Assembly: GCA_910586755.1 (NCBI GenBank)
Contig: CAJUJM010000070.1
Coordinates: forward strand, 11,078-75,077
DNA length: 64,000 nucleotides
Direction of reading: 5' to 3'
DNA from: an uncultured Lachnospiraceae bacterium
Lineage (GTDB): Bacteria > Bacillota > Clostridia > Lachnospirales > Lachnospiraceae
Under the pieces are notes generated by a model. The model had not been told where the DNA came from and made no database searches. It saw only the letters and a program-made list of their open reading frames with translations. Positions 34,941 to 42,611 of the stretch are shown here, piece after piece; the first letter of the stretch is position 1, and every line of letters starts with the position of its first letter. Both the position numbers and the translations under genes were made by a program.

Positions 34941-36680
34941 TTGAGTGAAAAGAAGATTATGTTAGGAAATGAAGCCTATGCCAGAGGCGCATGGGAAGCT
35001 GGAGTGAAAGTATCCGCCGCTTACCCGGGAACTCCCAGCACAGAGATCAGTGAGAATTTAGCCAAATACAGCGAAGTTTACGCTGAGTGGTCTCCCAATG
35101 AAAAGGTAGCTGCAGAGGTGGCCATCGGCGCATCCATCAGCGGTGTCCGGGCTTTGGCTTCTATGAAGCATGTAGGATTAAACGTAGCGGCGGATCCCTT
35201 ATATACTGCCGCATATACTGGAGTGGGCGGCGGTCTGGTATTGATTGTAGCCGACGATCCGGGTATGTACAGCTCCCAGAATGAGCAGGATACCCGCATG
35301 ATTGGCCACGCCGCCAATGTGCCGGTATTAGAACCTTCTGACAGCCAGGAGGCCAAGGATTTTGTGAAGCTGGCCTATGACATCAGCGAGAAGTATGATA
35401 CCCCGGTAATTGTCCGCAGCACCACCAGGCTGTCCCACTCTCAGGGCGTGGTAACTCTGGAAGAACGGGTGGTTCCGGAGGATAAGCCCTATGAGAGAAA
35501 TCCGGCCAAGTACGTGATGATGCCCGGCAACGCCAAAGGCCGCCATCTGGTGGTGGAGGCCAGAATGAAAAAGCTTTCTGAGGATGCTTCCTCCCTGCCT
35601 TTCAACCGGGCAGAGTACAGAGATTTGTCAGTAGGCTTTATCACCAGCGGAATTCCCTATCAGTATGTAAAGGAGGCAATGCCAAATGCGTCCGTTTTAA
35701 AGCTGGGAATGGTTCATCCTCTTCCCAGAAAGCTTATTGAGGAATTTGCCTCCAAAGTGGACGAACTCTACATTTTTGAGGAATTAGAGCCGGTATTTGA
35801 GGAACAGATAAAGTCCTGGGGAATCAAGGCCCAGGGCAAGGAGATTTTTACCCTTCAGGGCGAATACAGCGCCAATTTAATCCGTACCCGGGTACTGGGC
35901 GAGACCATCAAGGCTGCCGAACCGGCCAAGGTTCCGGCAAGACCGCCGATTCTTTGCCCCGGATGTCCCCACAGAAGCGTGTATTCTGTATTGAACCGTC
36001 TGAAAATTCACGCTGCCGGTGACATTGGCTGCTACACGTTAGGCGCGGTAGCACCCCTAAATGTTGTGGATACCACCATCTGTATGGGAGCCAGCATTTC
36101 CTCCTTACACGGCATGGAAAAGGCAAAAGGAAGGGAATATATTAAAAACTGGGTAGCCGTTATCGGCGATTCCACCTTTTTACATACCGGCATCAATTCC
36201 CTGATGAATATGGTTTACAACAAGTCTGCCGGAACCGTAATGATTTTGGACAACTCCACCACCGGTATGACCGGCCATCAGGATCACGCCGCTACCGGTA
36301 AAACTTTAAAAGGCGAAACAACCTATGCTATCAGCCTGTATCATCTGTGCAAGGCCATGGGCATTGAACATGTATACGAAGTGAATGCCTTTGACATAGA
36401 TGCCTTGGCAGAGATTGTCAAAAGGGAAACAGCAAGGGATCAGGTTTCCGTCATCATCACCAAGTCCCCCTGTGTACTGTTAAAAGGAGTGACCTTTGAG
36501 AATAAGTGCCGGGAAGTTTCCGACAAATGCAAAAAGTGCGGCCAGTGTTTAAAGCCCGGCTGTCCCGCGCTGACGAAAAATGCAGACGGAACCATCAAAA
36601 TCAACGCCGCTATGTGCAATGGCTGCGGCCTTTGCAGAAAGCTGTGTAAGTTTGATGCCATTGAGGAGGTAAAAGCGTGA
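34941..36680 (+). CDS. iorA: Indolepyruvate ferredoxin oxidoreductase, alpha subunit
   Basis: Thiamine-diphosphate enzyme subunit of 579 residues that oxidatively decarboxylates aryl-pyruvates to aryl-acetyl-CoA with ferredoxin as acceptor (reversible). It has the pyrimidine-binding part (GNEAYARGAWEAGVKVSAAYPGTPSTE), a CPGCPHR motif, the TPP-binding GDIGCYTLG and GDSTF regions, and at the C-terminus two 4Fe-4S clusters (CKKCGQCLKPGC, CNGCGLCRKLC). The start is TTG 34941 with AAAGGAGG at 34924-34931; codons further upstream are not supported. It couples to iorB by an overlapping stop. Confidence 0.95.
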   Translation: MSEKKIMLGNEAYARGAWEAGVKVSAAYPGTPSTEISENLAKYSEVYAEWSPNEKVAAEVAIGASISGVRALASMKHVGLNVAADPLYTAAYTGVGGGLVLIVADDPGMYSSQNEQDTRMIGHAANVPVLEPSDSQEAKDFVKLAYDISEKYDTPVIVRSTTRLSHSQGVVTLEERVVPEDKPYERNPAKYVMMPGNAKGRHLVVEARMKKLSEDASSLPFNRAEYRDLSVGFITSGIPYQYVKEAMPNASVLKLGMVHPLPRKLIEEFASKVDELYIFEELEPVFEEQIKSWGIKAQGKEIFTLQGEYSANLIRTRVLGETIKAAEPAKVPARPPILCPGCPHRSVYSVLNRLKIHAAGDIGCYTLGAVAPLNVVDTTICMGASISSLHGMEKAKGREYIKNWVAVIGDSTFLHTGINSLMNMVYNKSAGTVMILDNSTTGMTGHQDHAATGKTLKGETTYAISLYHLCKAMGIEHVYEVNAFDIDALAEIVKRETARDQVSVIITKSPCVLLKGVTFENKCREVSDKCKKCGQCLKPGCPALTKNADGTIKINAAMCNGCGLCRKLCKFDAIEEVKA

Positions 36681-37246
36681 TGACAAAGAATATTATGATT
36701 GTAGGCGTAGGCGGCCAGGGAACCTTGCTTACCAGCCGGATTTTAGGCGGCATCGCCACGGCAGGCGGCTATGATGTAAAACTTTCTGAGGTGCACGGTA
36801 TGGCTCAGAGAGGGGGCAGTGTGGTAACCTTTGTCCGTTACGGCGAAGAAGTGGCAGAACCTATTGTAGAAGAGGGCCAGGCAGATGTGCTCATCGCCTT
36901 TGAGCGGCTGGAAGCTCTTCGGTATATTCAGTTTTTAAAGCCTCAGGGAGTGATTGTGGTAAATGATGAGCGTATTGATCCCATTACGGTGGTAACCGGA
37001 GCAGCAGAGTACCCGGAAGGAATTTTAGATACCTTAAAAGAAGGCCATACCGTCTATTCCGTAGAGGCCGGAAAGAAGGCATTAGAACTTGGCAACAGCC
37101 GTACCTTTAATGTGATTGTGCTGGGGGTTGCTGCAAAACATATGGATTTTGCCAAGGAGCAGTGGCTGGAGGTTATTGAAAAGACTGTCCCGCCCAAGAC
37201 GGTAGAATTAAATAAAAAGGCATTTTTGCTGGGATATGAGATGTGA
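36680..37246 (+). CDS. iorB: Indolepyruvate ferredoxin oxidoreductase, beta subunit
   Basis: Small gamma/beta-type subunit of 188 residues completing the indolepyruvate oxidoreductase. The Rossmann-like nucleotide/CoA fold begins KNIMIVGVGGQGTLLTSRI and contains VHGMAQRGGSV. ATG 36680 overlaps the iorA stop (TGATG); a GTG at 36677 is equally close to the GAGGAGG at 36663-36669. The two subunits act together in catabolism of aromatic amino acids or in reverse for their synthesis. Confidence 0.93.
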   Translation: MTKNIMIVGVGGQGTLLTSRILGGIATAGGYDVKLSEVHGMAQRGGSVVTFVRYGEEVAEPIVEEGQADVLIAFERLEALRYIQFLKPQGVIVVNDERIDPITVVTGAAEYPEGILDTLKEGHTVYSVEAGKKALELGNSRTFNVIVLGVAAKHMDFAKEQWLEVIEKTVPPKTVELNKKAFLLGYEM

Positions 37247-37291
37247 TTGGTTAAGGGAAAGCTGAAAAGCTGAAAAAGATTCCGAAAAAAG

Positions 37292-37319
37292 TTGACTATT
37301 TTCAGAATTATGGTATTAT
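37292..37319 (+). promoter_or_regulatory. Promoter of the ToxN-like locus
   Basis: TTGACT at 37292-37297 and TATTAT at 37314-37319 are 16 bases apart, and TGG immediately before gives an extended -10. A transcript would begin near 37326, just where the folded leader starts. Confidence 0.75.
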
Positions 37320-37325
37320 ACTATT

Positions 37326-37391
37326 AGTGGTGAGTCCTACCACAAAGTGGACTGCTAAAAGCGTTAGCAACTCTAATGGAGTTACTACACA
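37326..37391 (+). ncRNA. Candidate type III antitoxin RNA (possible pseudoknot leader)
   Basis: In the position of a ToxI/antiQ RNA: between promoter and terminator of a ToxN-like gene. GTGGT (37327-37331) pairs with ACCAC (37339-37343), and the loop AGTCC (37333-37337) can pair with GGACT (37349-37353), which gives an H-type pseudoknot. Two more hairpins follow, GCTAA/TTAGC (37354-37368) and AACTC/GAGTT (37369-37383). A short degenerate repeat CTACCACAAAGTGGACT / CTACACAAATGGCT starts at 37337 and 37385, but clear tandem repeats as in known antitoxins are absent. Whether it neutralises the toxin is inference. Confidence 0.45.
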
Positions 37392-37423
37392 AATGGCTAT
37401 GCGGAAACGTATAGCCATTTTTC
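37392..37423 (+). terminator. Terminator between leader RNA and ToxN-like gene
   Basis: AATGGCTATGCG and CGTATAGCCATT form a 12-bp stem closed by GAAA and followed by TTTT. In type III toxin-antitoxin loci a leaky terminator here sets the excess of antitoxin RNA over toxin messenger. Confidence 0.85.
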
Positions 37424-37435
37424 ATGAGGAGATAT

Positions 37436-37933
37436 ATGCAGACGGGTTTTAAACTATACAAAGTGGATATGAAATATATCCGTAATCTACATAATATAGA
37501 TGATAAAGTGCTTTCTGTTTCACCGCAGGCAGGAAAGGATAACAGGGTTTTCATAGGAATTGTTATTGTCTGTGGAAGCCACAAATACTGCATACCGCTT
37601 TCATCGCCAAAAGAAAAGCATAAGAAGATGAAAAACTCTATGGATTTTTCCAAGATTGAAATAAATGGAAAATTATTAGGTGTTTTAAAATTTAATCTGA
37701 TGATACCCATTGAAGATGAACAAGTACGGCATGTTGATACAACCATATTCAAGAGAGACAGGGAAAACATCAGGTATTACAAGAAAGAGGGGCACAAAAT
37801 AAACCTCTCTTTATGTTGCATAAATAATATTCATTTTTTACGGGAGATTGACAATGGAAAAGGTAATTGCAATCATAATTTGCTTTGCACTTTCAATGCT
37901 ATTGACAGGTTGCGAGAAAACGCCTGTATCTGA
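37436..37933 (+). CDS. ToxN/AbiQ-like type III toxin endoribonuclease, C-terminus probably damaged
   Basis: Protein of 165 residues resembling the RNase toxins ToxN and AbiQ, which cut RNA when their RNA antitoxin is lost and act in phage abortive infection. Family-like features: YKVDMKYIRNL at the start, DDKVLSV, a FIGIVIVCGSHKYCIPLSSPKEKH block with the conserved Ser-Ser-Pro-Lys (residues 56-59, catalytic region in ToxN), and GVLKFNLMIPI. From about residue 105 on it no longer looks like the family, and the last 27 codons overlap the next gene's signal peptide in another frame. A deletion or fusion may have removed the true C-terminus, so activity is doubtful. ATG 37436 has GAGGAG upstream. 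AT-richer than neighbours. Confidence 0.75.
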   Translation: MQTGFKLYKVDMKYIRNLHNIDDKVLSVSPQAGKDNRVFIGIVIVCGSHKYCIPLSSPKEKHKKMKNSMDFSKIEINGKLLGVLKFNLMIPIEDEQVRHVDTTIFKRDRENIRYYKKEGHKINLSLCCINNIHFLREIDNGKGNCNHNLLCTFNAIDRLRENACI

Positions 37934-38414
37934 GAGTGGTGAACCTTCAAACTCTAACAGTGTAATCAAATGGTTTGATTGCCTTAACGGAGATGAAATG
38001 AGCTCTGACGGCATTAGAGAATATAATTTGGACGAATTTTCAGGAGTTACCTTCCGGTGGCATTATGTGGAGCTGGAAGCTGTGACGGATGAGGAAATAG
38101 TTACACTTTATACTGGAATGCCAATATGGAGCGTCTATTTCTATGACCTGACTGGCGACGGCAATCCAGAGATATGTTCAACGATAAGCTATGGTTCAGG
38201 AATGATTGATAATCGAATTATTATTTATGATTATACCAGCGGCATAAGTTACGAACTTTCGGATCGAGGTAATTTTGACTATGTTCTCAATATGCAAGGA
38301 GACTCCCTTGTTGTTGAAAAGCGGGTTTATATGCAAGATGAACTGGTTGAATCAGGAGAACTGGTATTTCTGGATGATACAATTCAGATAAAAACAGAAG
38401 GATTGAGGTTTTAG
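37854..38414 (+). CDS. Lipoprotein of unknown function
   Basis: Exported protein of 186 residues with a lipoprotein signal peptide (hydrophobic core IAIIICFALSMLL, lipobox LTGC with Cys near residue 19). The mature part is acidic and holds a calcium-loop-like DLTGDGNPEI segment of the FG-GAP/VCBS kind, suggesting a small beta-structured surface domain. No catalytic motif is seen. The start ATG 37854 has GGGAG at 37842-37846; it overlaps the end of the ToxN-like frame by 80 bases. It is followed after 2 bases by a DUF5131 gene. Base use is AT-rich like both neighbours, so the three may have arrived together. Confidence 0.7.
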   Translation: MEKVIAIIICFALSMLLTGCEKTPVSESGEPSNSNSVIKWFDCLNGDEMSSDGIREYNLDEFSGVTFRWHYVELEAVTDEEIVTLYTGMPIWSVYFYDLTGDGNPEICSTISYGSGMIDNRIIIYDYTSGISYELSDRGNFDYVLNMQGDSLVVEKRVYMQDELVESGELVFLDDTIQIKTEGLRF

Positions 38415-38416
38415 AA

Positions 38417-39133
38417 ATGGCAATGTGGAACCCGTGGCGCGGCTGCCGTAAATGCAGCGAAGGCTGTTTATACTGTTACATACATAAAGGTGATATAAAG
38501 CGTGGTGTCAATACGGCTGAAATTGTAAAGACAAAGGATTTTGCAAAGCCCATAGAGAAAAAGAAAAATGGCGAGTACAAAATGAAATCAGGAATTGTCT
38601 ATCTGTGTTTTTCCACCGATTTTCTCATAGAAGAGGCAGACAGTTGGCGCGGTGACTGCTGGCAGATGATAAGGCAGCGGCAGGATTGCACGTTCCTTTT
38701 TCTCACAAAACGCATAGACCGGTTTATGGATTGTATTCCCGATGATTGGGGCAGCGGATATGAAAATGTTGTAGTCTGCTGCACCGTAGAAAATCAGAAA
38801 AATGCGGATTATAAGCTCAGTATATTTAAAGAACTGCCAATAAAACATAAGTGTATTACGGCACAGCCCTTAATTGAAGCGATTCGCCTTGGAAAATATC
38901 TTGATGGTATTGAGCTTGTTGTGGCCGGCGGCGAATCAGACAGAAACGCCCGTCCTCTTGATTACGACTGGGTATTGGATATCCGAGAGCAATGTATTCA
39001 GAAAAAGGTCAATTTTGAGTTTCGTCAATGTGGTACACACTTTATAAAAGACGGAAAGAACTACACAATTCAAACAAAGGATTTAACAAAGCAGGCGAAA
39101 CTTGCCAACATTGATTACAATGTGAATGAGTAA
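38417..39133 (+). CDS. DUF5131 family protein (phage Gp37/Gp68-like)
   Basis: Protein of 238 residues matching the DUF5131 family, often found on phages and plasmids. It starts MWNPWRGCRKCSEGCLYCY with Cys10, Cys13, Cys17 and Cys20, a cluster that could hold an iron-sulphur centre, and has the conserved FLTKRIDRF, CCTVENQKNAD and VVAGGESDRNARPLDYDWV blocks. The related Gp37 proteins are suspected radical-SAM-like enzymes, but no reaction is known. Starts 2 bases after the lipoprotein stop, so it is cotranscribed. A bidirectional terminator follows. Confidence 0.85.
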   Translation: MAMWNPWRGCRKCSEGCLYCYIHKGDIKRGVNTAEIVKTKDFAKPIEKKKNGEYKMKSGIVYLCFSTDFLIEEADSWRGDCWQMIRQRQDCTFLFLTKRIDRFMDCIPDDWGSGYENVVVCCTVENQKNADYKLSIFKELPIKHKCITAQPLIEAIRLGKYLDGIELVVAGGESDRNARPLDYDWVLDIREQCIQKKVNFEFRQCGTHFIKDGKNYTIQTKDLTKQAKLANIDYNVNE

Positions 39134-39168
39134 CCAGGGTGACAACTTCCCGTTTGTCAATAATCCTC

Positions 39169-39203
39169 AAAAGGCAGCCGCCCCGTCAAAGCGTCTGCCT
39201 TTT
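39169..39203. terminator. Bidirectional terminator between DUF5131 and glycosyltransferase genes
   Basis: AAAAGGCAG (39169-39177) and CTGCCTTTT (39195-39203) form the outer stem with an internal CGC/GCG; the A/T runs on both sides serve the two convergent transcripts. Confidence 0.8.
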
Positions 39204-39233
39204 CCCTGTCAATAGCGGTGTCATAGTTTATCC

Positions 39234-40313
39234 CTATCTCTTCATGGCTTTCAATCTGATTTTGGCCGGTTCATAGCCGTCTCTTGCCGCCATGCGGTAA
39301 TACTTTACCGCGGCTTCTGCCTGGCCCGACACCTCATACCAGGCGCCCAGATTATAAGCGGCCTTGAAAGAGCCGGTCCCTACTACGCCTCCAAGCTCCG
39401 GCTGCTCCCCCAGCCTGAGACATTGCAGATAACAGCTCTCAATGCGGGGAAGCAGGCCCACATATCTGGCCACATCAGACAGCACCCGTTTCATATAAAA
39501 GAGGCCGCATACAAAACAAAAGTCTGACCAGGAACCAAGTTTCTCATCTTCCCCTTCTATGATTTCGGCAGCCTCATCCAGGCACTGGGGAGTACCCAGA
39601 TCCAGAAGGGTATAAAGATAGAGAACCGTTCCTTCTGCCCGGTAAGCCGCCTGCGGATCGGCCAGCCGGTAGAAATTACGAAAGTATTCCAGGCTTTCTT
39701 CCAACTGCTTCAGATTTCTCAGAGTGGAAGCCAGCTGAAACTGATAGTATCCATCCTCCGGATCCTCGTTTACTGCTTTCCGCAAATAGGGAAGATTCCG
39801 TTCTCCTTTATCCTCATACAGATACCCGTCATGGTCTGCCGCCAGAGGAAGGCTGTAGCATGGATAATTTCCCTCCGGCTGTTCATGGATGATCCCGGTG
39901 TACCGTACTCCCTTTGGCAAAATCCTGGGGAGCACAGACGTGCTCTGGCTGATTCCGTCCTGATCCAGGTAAGAATCATACCGGGTGATTCCACCCAGCC
40001 ACATTCCGCTTCGGCCCTTTAAAAGTTTCTCCAAGTTTTTGCGGCTGCAGGGCCGTAAATACTCATCTGCGTCCAGGATCAGATTCCAGTCGGCATCGGA
40101 CTGATCCAGGGCAAAATTCCGGGCGGCGGAAAAGTCGTTGATCCACGGAAAGTCAAACACCTTTGCCCCCATTTCCTTTGCGATCTGTACAGTTTTGTCT
40201 GTGGAGCCGGTGTCTGCAATGATGATCTCGTTCACCAGCCCTCTGGCGGCTTTCAGACATTTCATCAAAGACCGTTCTTCATTTTTTACAATCATCACCA
40301 GATTGAATTTCAT
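39234..40313 (-). CDS. Family 2 glycosyltransferase with TPR-like C-terminus
   Basis: Cytoplasmic or membrane-associated transferase of 359 residues. The GT-A fold shows MIVKNEERSLMKCL, the nucleotide-sugar region ADTGSTDKT, NDFSAARNFAL and the metal site DADEYL. The C-terminal 170 residues are alpha-helical tetratricopeptide-like (ALDEAAEII, KAAYNLGAWYEVSGQAEAAVKYYRMAA), an arrangement common in clostridial protein or surface glycosyltransferases. It is alone in its operon, on the minus strand, and its sugar and acceptor are not known. Confidence 0.9.
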   Translation of the reverse strand: MKFNLVMIVKNEERSLMKCLKAARGLVNEIIIADTGSTDKTVQIAKEMGAKVFDFPWINDFSAARNFALDQSDADWNLILDADEYLRPCSRKNLEKLLKGRSGMWLGGITRYDSYLDQDGISQSTSVLPRILPKGVRYTGIIHEQPEGNYPCYSLPLAADHDGYLYEDKGERNLPYLRKAVNEDPEDGYYQFQLASTLRNLKQLEESLEYFRNFYRLADPQAAYRAEGTVLYLYTLLDLGTPQCLDEAAEIIEGEDEKLGSWSDFCFVCGLFYMKRVLSDVARYVGLLPRIESCYLQCLRLGEQPELGGVVGTGSFKAAYNLGAWYEVSGQAEAAVKYYRMAARDGYEPAKIRLKAMKR

Positions 40314-40411
40314 AGAGTATCCCTCCCCGGCAGATATTATTCCTCTTAATGTACACTAGTTTTTCGCTTTTCGTCAAGTGAAATGTTTGGTTTTATTATA
40401 AGGCCTGTAAG

Positions 40412-40801
40412 CTATCTCCGATATCCGGAGGCAGAAACCACTGCCACTTTGGTTCCCAGGTCATCGGTGATTTCCGTCTCGTAAAAGCAGGCATGGCGGC
40501 CCTCCTTTATGGGCCGGGTAACGGAGGTGAGAACGTTTCCTTTTGCGCCGGACAGAAACTGAATTTGACTGCTTAAAGTAACGGTTCCCATTCCCTTAAA
40601 ATTGGCGGCAGCGGCAAAGCCGAAATCTGCCAGGGTAAAAAGCGCCCCGCCCATAACGGCCCCCACAGCATTGCGGTGATTGTCCGTAATGACCATGGTA
40701 CAGACAGCGCCGTTTTCATCCAGTTTCTCCAGTACAATTCCCGCTGCACAGGTGGCAAACTTGTCCTTCTGAAAAAAATTTTTGGCTTCTTCTAATGTCA
40801 T
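40412..40801 (-). CDS. PaaI-type hotdog thioesterase
   Basis: Acyl-CoA thioesterase-like protein of 129 residues. It has the hotdog central helix and motif NHRNAVGAVMGGALFTLADFGFA, with the conserved asparagine and GGxxxxLAD block of the PaaI group, and LSSQIQFLSGA in the last strand. The start ATG (complement of 40799-40801) has AAGGAGG eight bases upstream; a longer frame toward 40879 has no ribosome site and runs into the repeat element. The acyl substrate is unknown; aromatic acyl-CoA fits the family. Monocistronic. Confidence 0.88.
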   Translation of the reverse strand: MTLEEAKNFFQKDKFATCAAGIVLEKLDENGAVCTMVITDNHRNAVGAVMGGALFTLADFGFAAAANFKGMGTVTLSSQIQFLSGAKGNVLTSVTRPIKEGRHACFYETEITDDLGTKVAVVSASGYRR

Positions 40802-40833
40802 AATGCGCCTCCTTGCGATATCTGATGTTTTGA

Positions 40834-40983
40834 GTAGCAATTCAGACGGGGCGTCTTCTTGTCCGGCTGTGCCGGACAAGAAGCTGGGATATCCATTCGA
40901 TGGGGGATTTGAGATGAAGTTTTACTTACAAGCGAGCTTGACGTAAAATTTCATCTCAAATCCCCCGCCGTCTGAACTGTTAC
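40834..40983. repeat. Cruciform repeat element of about 150 bases
   Basis: Ends GTAGCAATTCAGACGG and CCGTCTGAACTGTTAC are inverted repeats matching at 14 of 16 bases. Inside are two strong hairpins: a perfect 13-bp stem (40855-40867 with 40871-40883) and a perfect 17-bp stem (40902-40918 with 40950-40966) that continues into a GTTTTAC/GTAAAAT stem with a CAAG/CTTG tip. This three-way layout without any ORF looks like a non-autonomous mobile or REP-type element. It lies upstream of the thioesterase gene. A related hairpin is at 30711 and a partial copy near 59311. Confidence 0.75.
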
Positions 40984-41017
40984 GTTCTATTTTACCATAA
41001 CTGGGAGAAAAAGTATC

Positions 41018-41046
41018 TTGAAATTATGAATCTTTTATTGTATACT
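41018..41046 (+). promoter_or_regulatory. Promoter of the 6S-like RNA
   Basis: TTGAAA (41018-41023), 17 bases, TATACT (41041-41046). Transcription would start near 41054, just before the long paired RNA. Confidence 0.8.
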
Positions 41047-41053
41047 TAGTTTA

Positions 41054-41250
41054 TGTTAAACATGTGATTCTGTAACACCTGGAATGTTCGACACTCTTAC
41101 GTATTTGAACCTACACTATGACATCGGGATTCCAATATTTTCAGGCGGATGCCGGGCCTCCTTTGAGTGGATGGCAGAAGTCTGATTGAGGTTGCCCACC
41201 TAGCTTCGCTAGGGGTCAATTAGTAAGAAACGGCATTTTGGGGTTACAGA
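41054..41250 (+). ncRNA. ssrS: Candidate 6S RNA
   Basis: About 195 bases with no ORF, behind a strong promoter. The ends pair in a long closing stem: TCTGTAACACC (41069-41079) with GGGGTTACAGA (41240-41250), continued by AATG/CATT. The 5' part has ATGTTCGACAC, and a CCTAGC/GCTAGG hairpin with flanking TTG/CAA pairs lies in the 3' half. A rod-like RNA of this length in this setting fits 6S RNA, the regulator that traps RNA polymerase in stationary phase. The family call is by shape only; another stable RNA is possible. Confidence 0.55.
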
Positions 41251-41255
41251 AGAGA

Positions 41256-41279
41256 AAAGCAGCGAGAAATCGCTGCTTT
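41256..41279 (+). terminator. Terminator of the 6S-like RNA
   Basis: AAAGCAGCGA and TCGCTGCTTT form a perfect 10-bp stem with a GAAA loop; the T-run is short (TTT then A), so termination may be partial. Confidence 0.65.
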
Positions 41280-41351
41280 ATCTGTACAATAGACTATCCA
41301 GAAAATGGAAGAAACGGCGTTTTTTTCCGAAAACCTATGGAGTAATCATCT

Positions 41352-42584
41352 ATGAATAATCAAAAGTTTTACCACTACATTTGTTGGGGAGTGACGGCAT
41401 TTTTGGTGATAGCCGCCAGCATTGCGTTTTGTTTTGTATTGCTGAAATTCAAAGCGATAAAGGATGCTTTTTCTATGCTTTTAGATATTCTGGCGCCGGT
41501 TATTTACGGAGCAGTCCTGGCCTATTTGCTGAGTCCTGTTTTTAACCGGTGCGTATCTAAGACAGAGCCGGTGTTTACCAGATGGACAAAAAATGAAAAG
41601 CAGGGGATGGCTCTTGCCAAAGCTCTTGCTACTGTTGCCAGCCTGGTGGTTTTGGCCGCCGTCGTAGTAGGCCTTTTTTCTATGCTCATACCGGAAGTAA
41701 TAAACAGTATCCAGACAGCTGTCAACAGCCTTCCTGAGAATATGAGGAACTTGTCTGTATGGGTCTCTCATATGCTGGAAAACAATCCGGAGGCAGAACA
41801 GATCGCAATCAGCGCCCTGGACCGTTTATATGTATGGGCAAGAGGGGTATTGGAGCCCAATCTGGATAAAATTCTGGGCATTATCGGCAACGTATCCTTA
41901 GGCGTTATCAGCGTGCTTATCTGGCTTAAGAATATTCTTATCGGTCTCATCGTAATGATTTATATGCTGAATATCAAAGACCAGTTTGTGGCCATGGCAA
42001 AGAAGATCACCTACGGCGTATTTTCTGTGACCTGGGCAAACCGCCTGATTAAAGAGGCCAGGTATATCCATAAAGTCTTTGGCGGATTTATTATCGGAAA
42101 GATCGTGGATTCTCTGATTATCGGAGTGCTGTGTTTTGTTTGCCTTTCCTTTATGAAGATGCCCTATACCCTGCTGGTCAGCGTAATTGTGGGGGTGACC
42201 AACATTATTCCCTTTTTCGGGCCCTTTATTGGAGCCATCCCCAGCGCTTTTTTGATTCTTTTAGTAAGCCCCATTCAATGCCTGTATTTTTTGATTTTTA
42301 TTCTGTTGCTGCAGCAGTTTGACGGCAACATTCTGGGGCCGAAGATACTGGGGGATTCCACCGGGATTTCCAGTTTCTGGGTGCTGTTTTCTATTTTGCT
42401 GTTCGGCGGCCTTTTAGGATTTGCGGGAATGATTATCGGGGTTCCGGCTTTTGCAGTTATTTACCGGCTTGTCGGGGACATAATCAACGAGCAGTTAAAA
42501 AAGAAAAAGCTGTCTGTCCGCACCGCGGATTATGGAGACCTGGACTATGTGGAGGTCAAGGATAAAAGCTATAAGAAATTATAA
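41352..42584 (+). CDS. AI-2E family transporter
   Basis: Membrane protein of 410 residues in the same superfamily as the YtvI-like protein at 3942, but clearly diverged. About seven hydrophobic segments, the characteristic loop NIIPFFGPFIGAIPSAFLIL and FDGNILGPKILGDSTGISSFWVLFSILLFGG near the C-terminus identify it. Named after a putative autoinducer-2 exporter, the family also includes sodium-proton exchangers, so the substrate is open. It starts 72 bases after the 6S-like terminator and is followed after 27 bases by the SpoIID-like gene. Confidence 0.9.
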   Translation: MNNQKFYHYICWGVTAFLVIAASIAFCFVLLKFKAIKDAFSMLLDILAPVIYGAVLAYLLSPVFNRCVSKTEPVFTRWTKNEKQGMALAKALATVASLVVLAAVVVGLFSMLIPEVINSIQTAVNSLPENMRNLSVWVSHMLENNPEAEQIAISALDRLYVWARGVLEPNLDKILGIIGNVSLGVISVLIWLKNILIGLIVMIYMLNIKDQFVAMAKKITYGVFSVTWANRLIKEARYIHKVFGGFIIGKIVDSLIIGVLCFVCLSFMKMPYTLLVSVIVGVTNIIPFFGPFIGAIPSAFLILLVSPIQCLYFLIFILLLQQFDGNILGPKILGDSTGISSFWVLFSILLFGGLLGFAGMIIGVPAFAVIYRLVGDIINEQLKKKKLSVRTADYGDLDYVEVKDKSYKKL

Positions 42585-42611
42585 AAATTTTTCATTATTA
42601 ACGAGGGAAAT

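Noticed and set aside
40834..40983. Coding part of the thioesterase gene extending into the cruciform
   Set aside because: The frame can be extended only to 40879, without ribosome site; MTLEEAK at 40801 has AAGGAGG at the correct distance.
41054..41250. SRP RNA, tmRNA or RNase P RNA as identity of the structured RNA
   Set aside because: None of their hallmark sequences (SRP domain IV loop, tmRNA tag and CCA end, P4 helix) is visible; overall rod shape fits 6S better.
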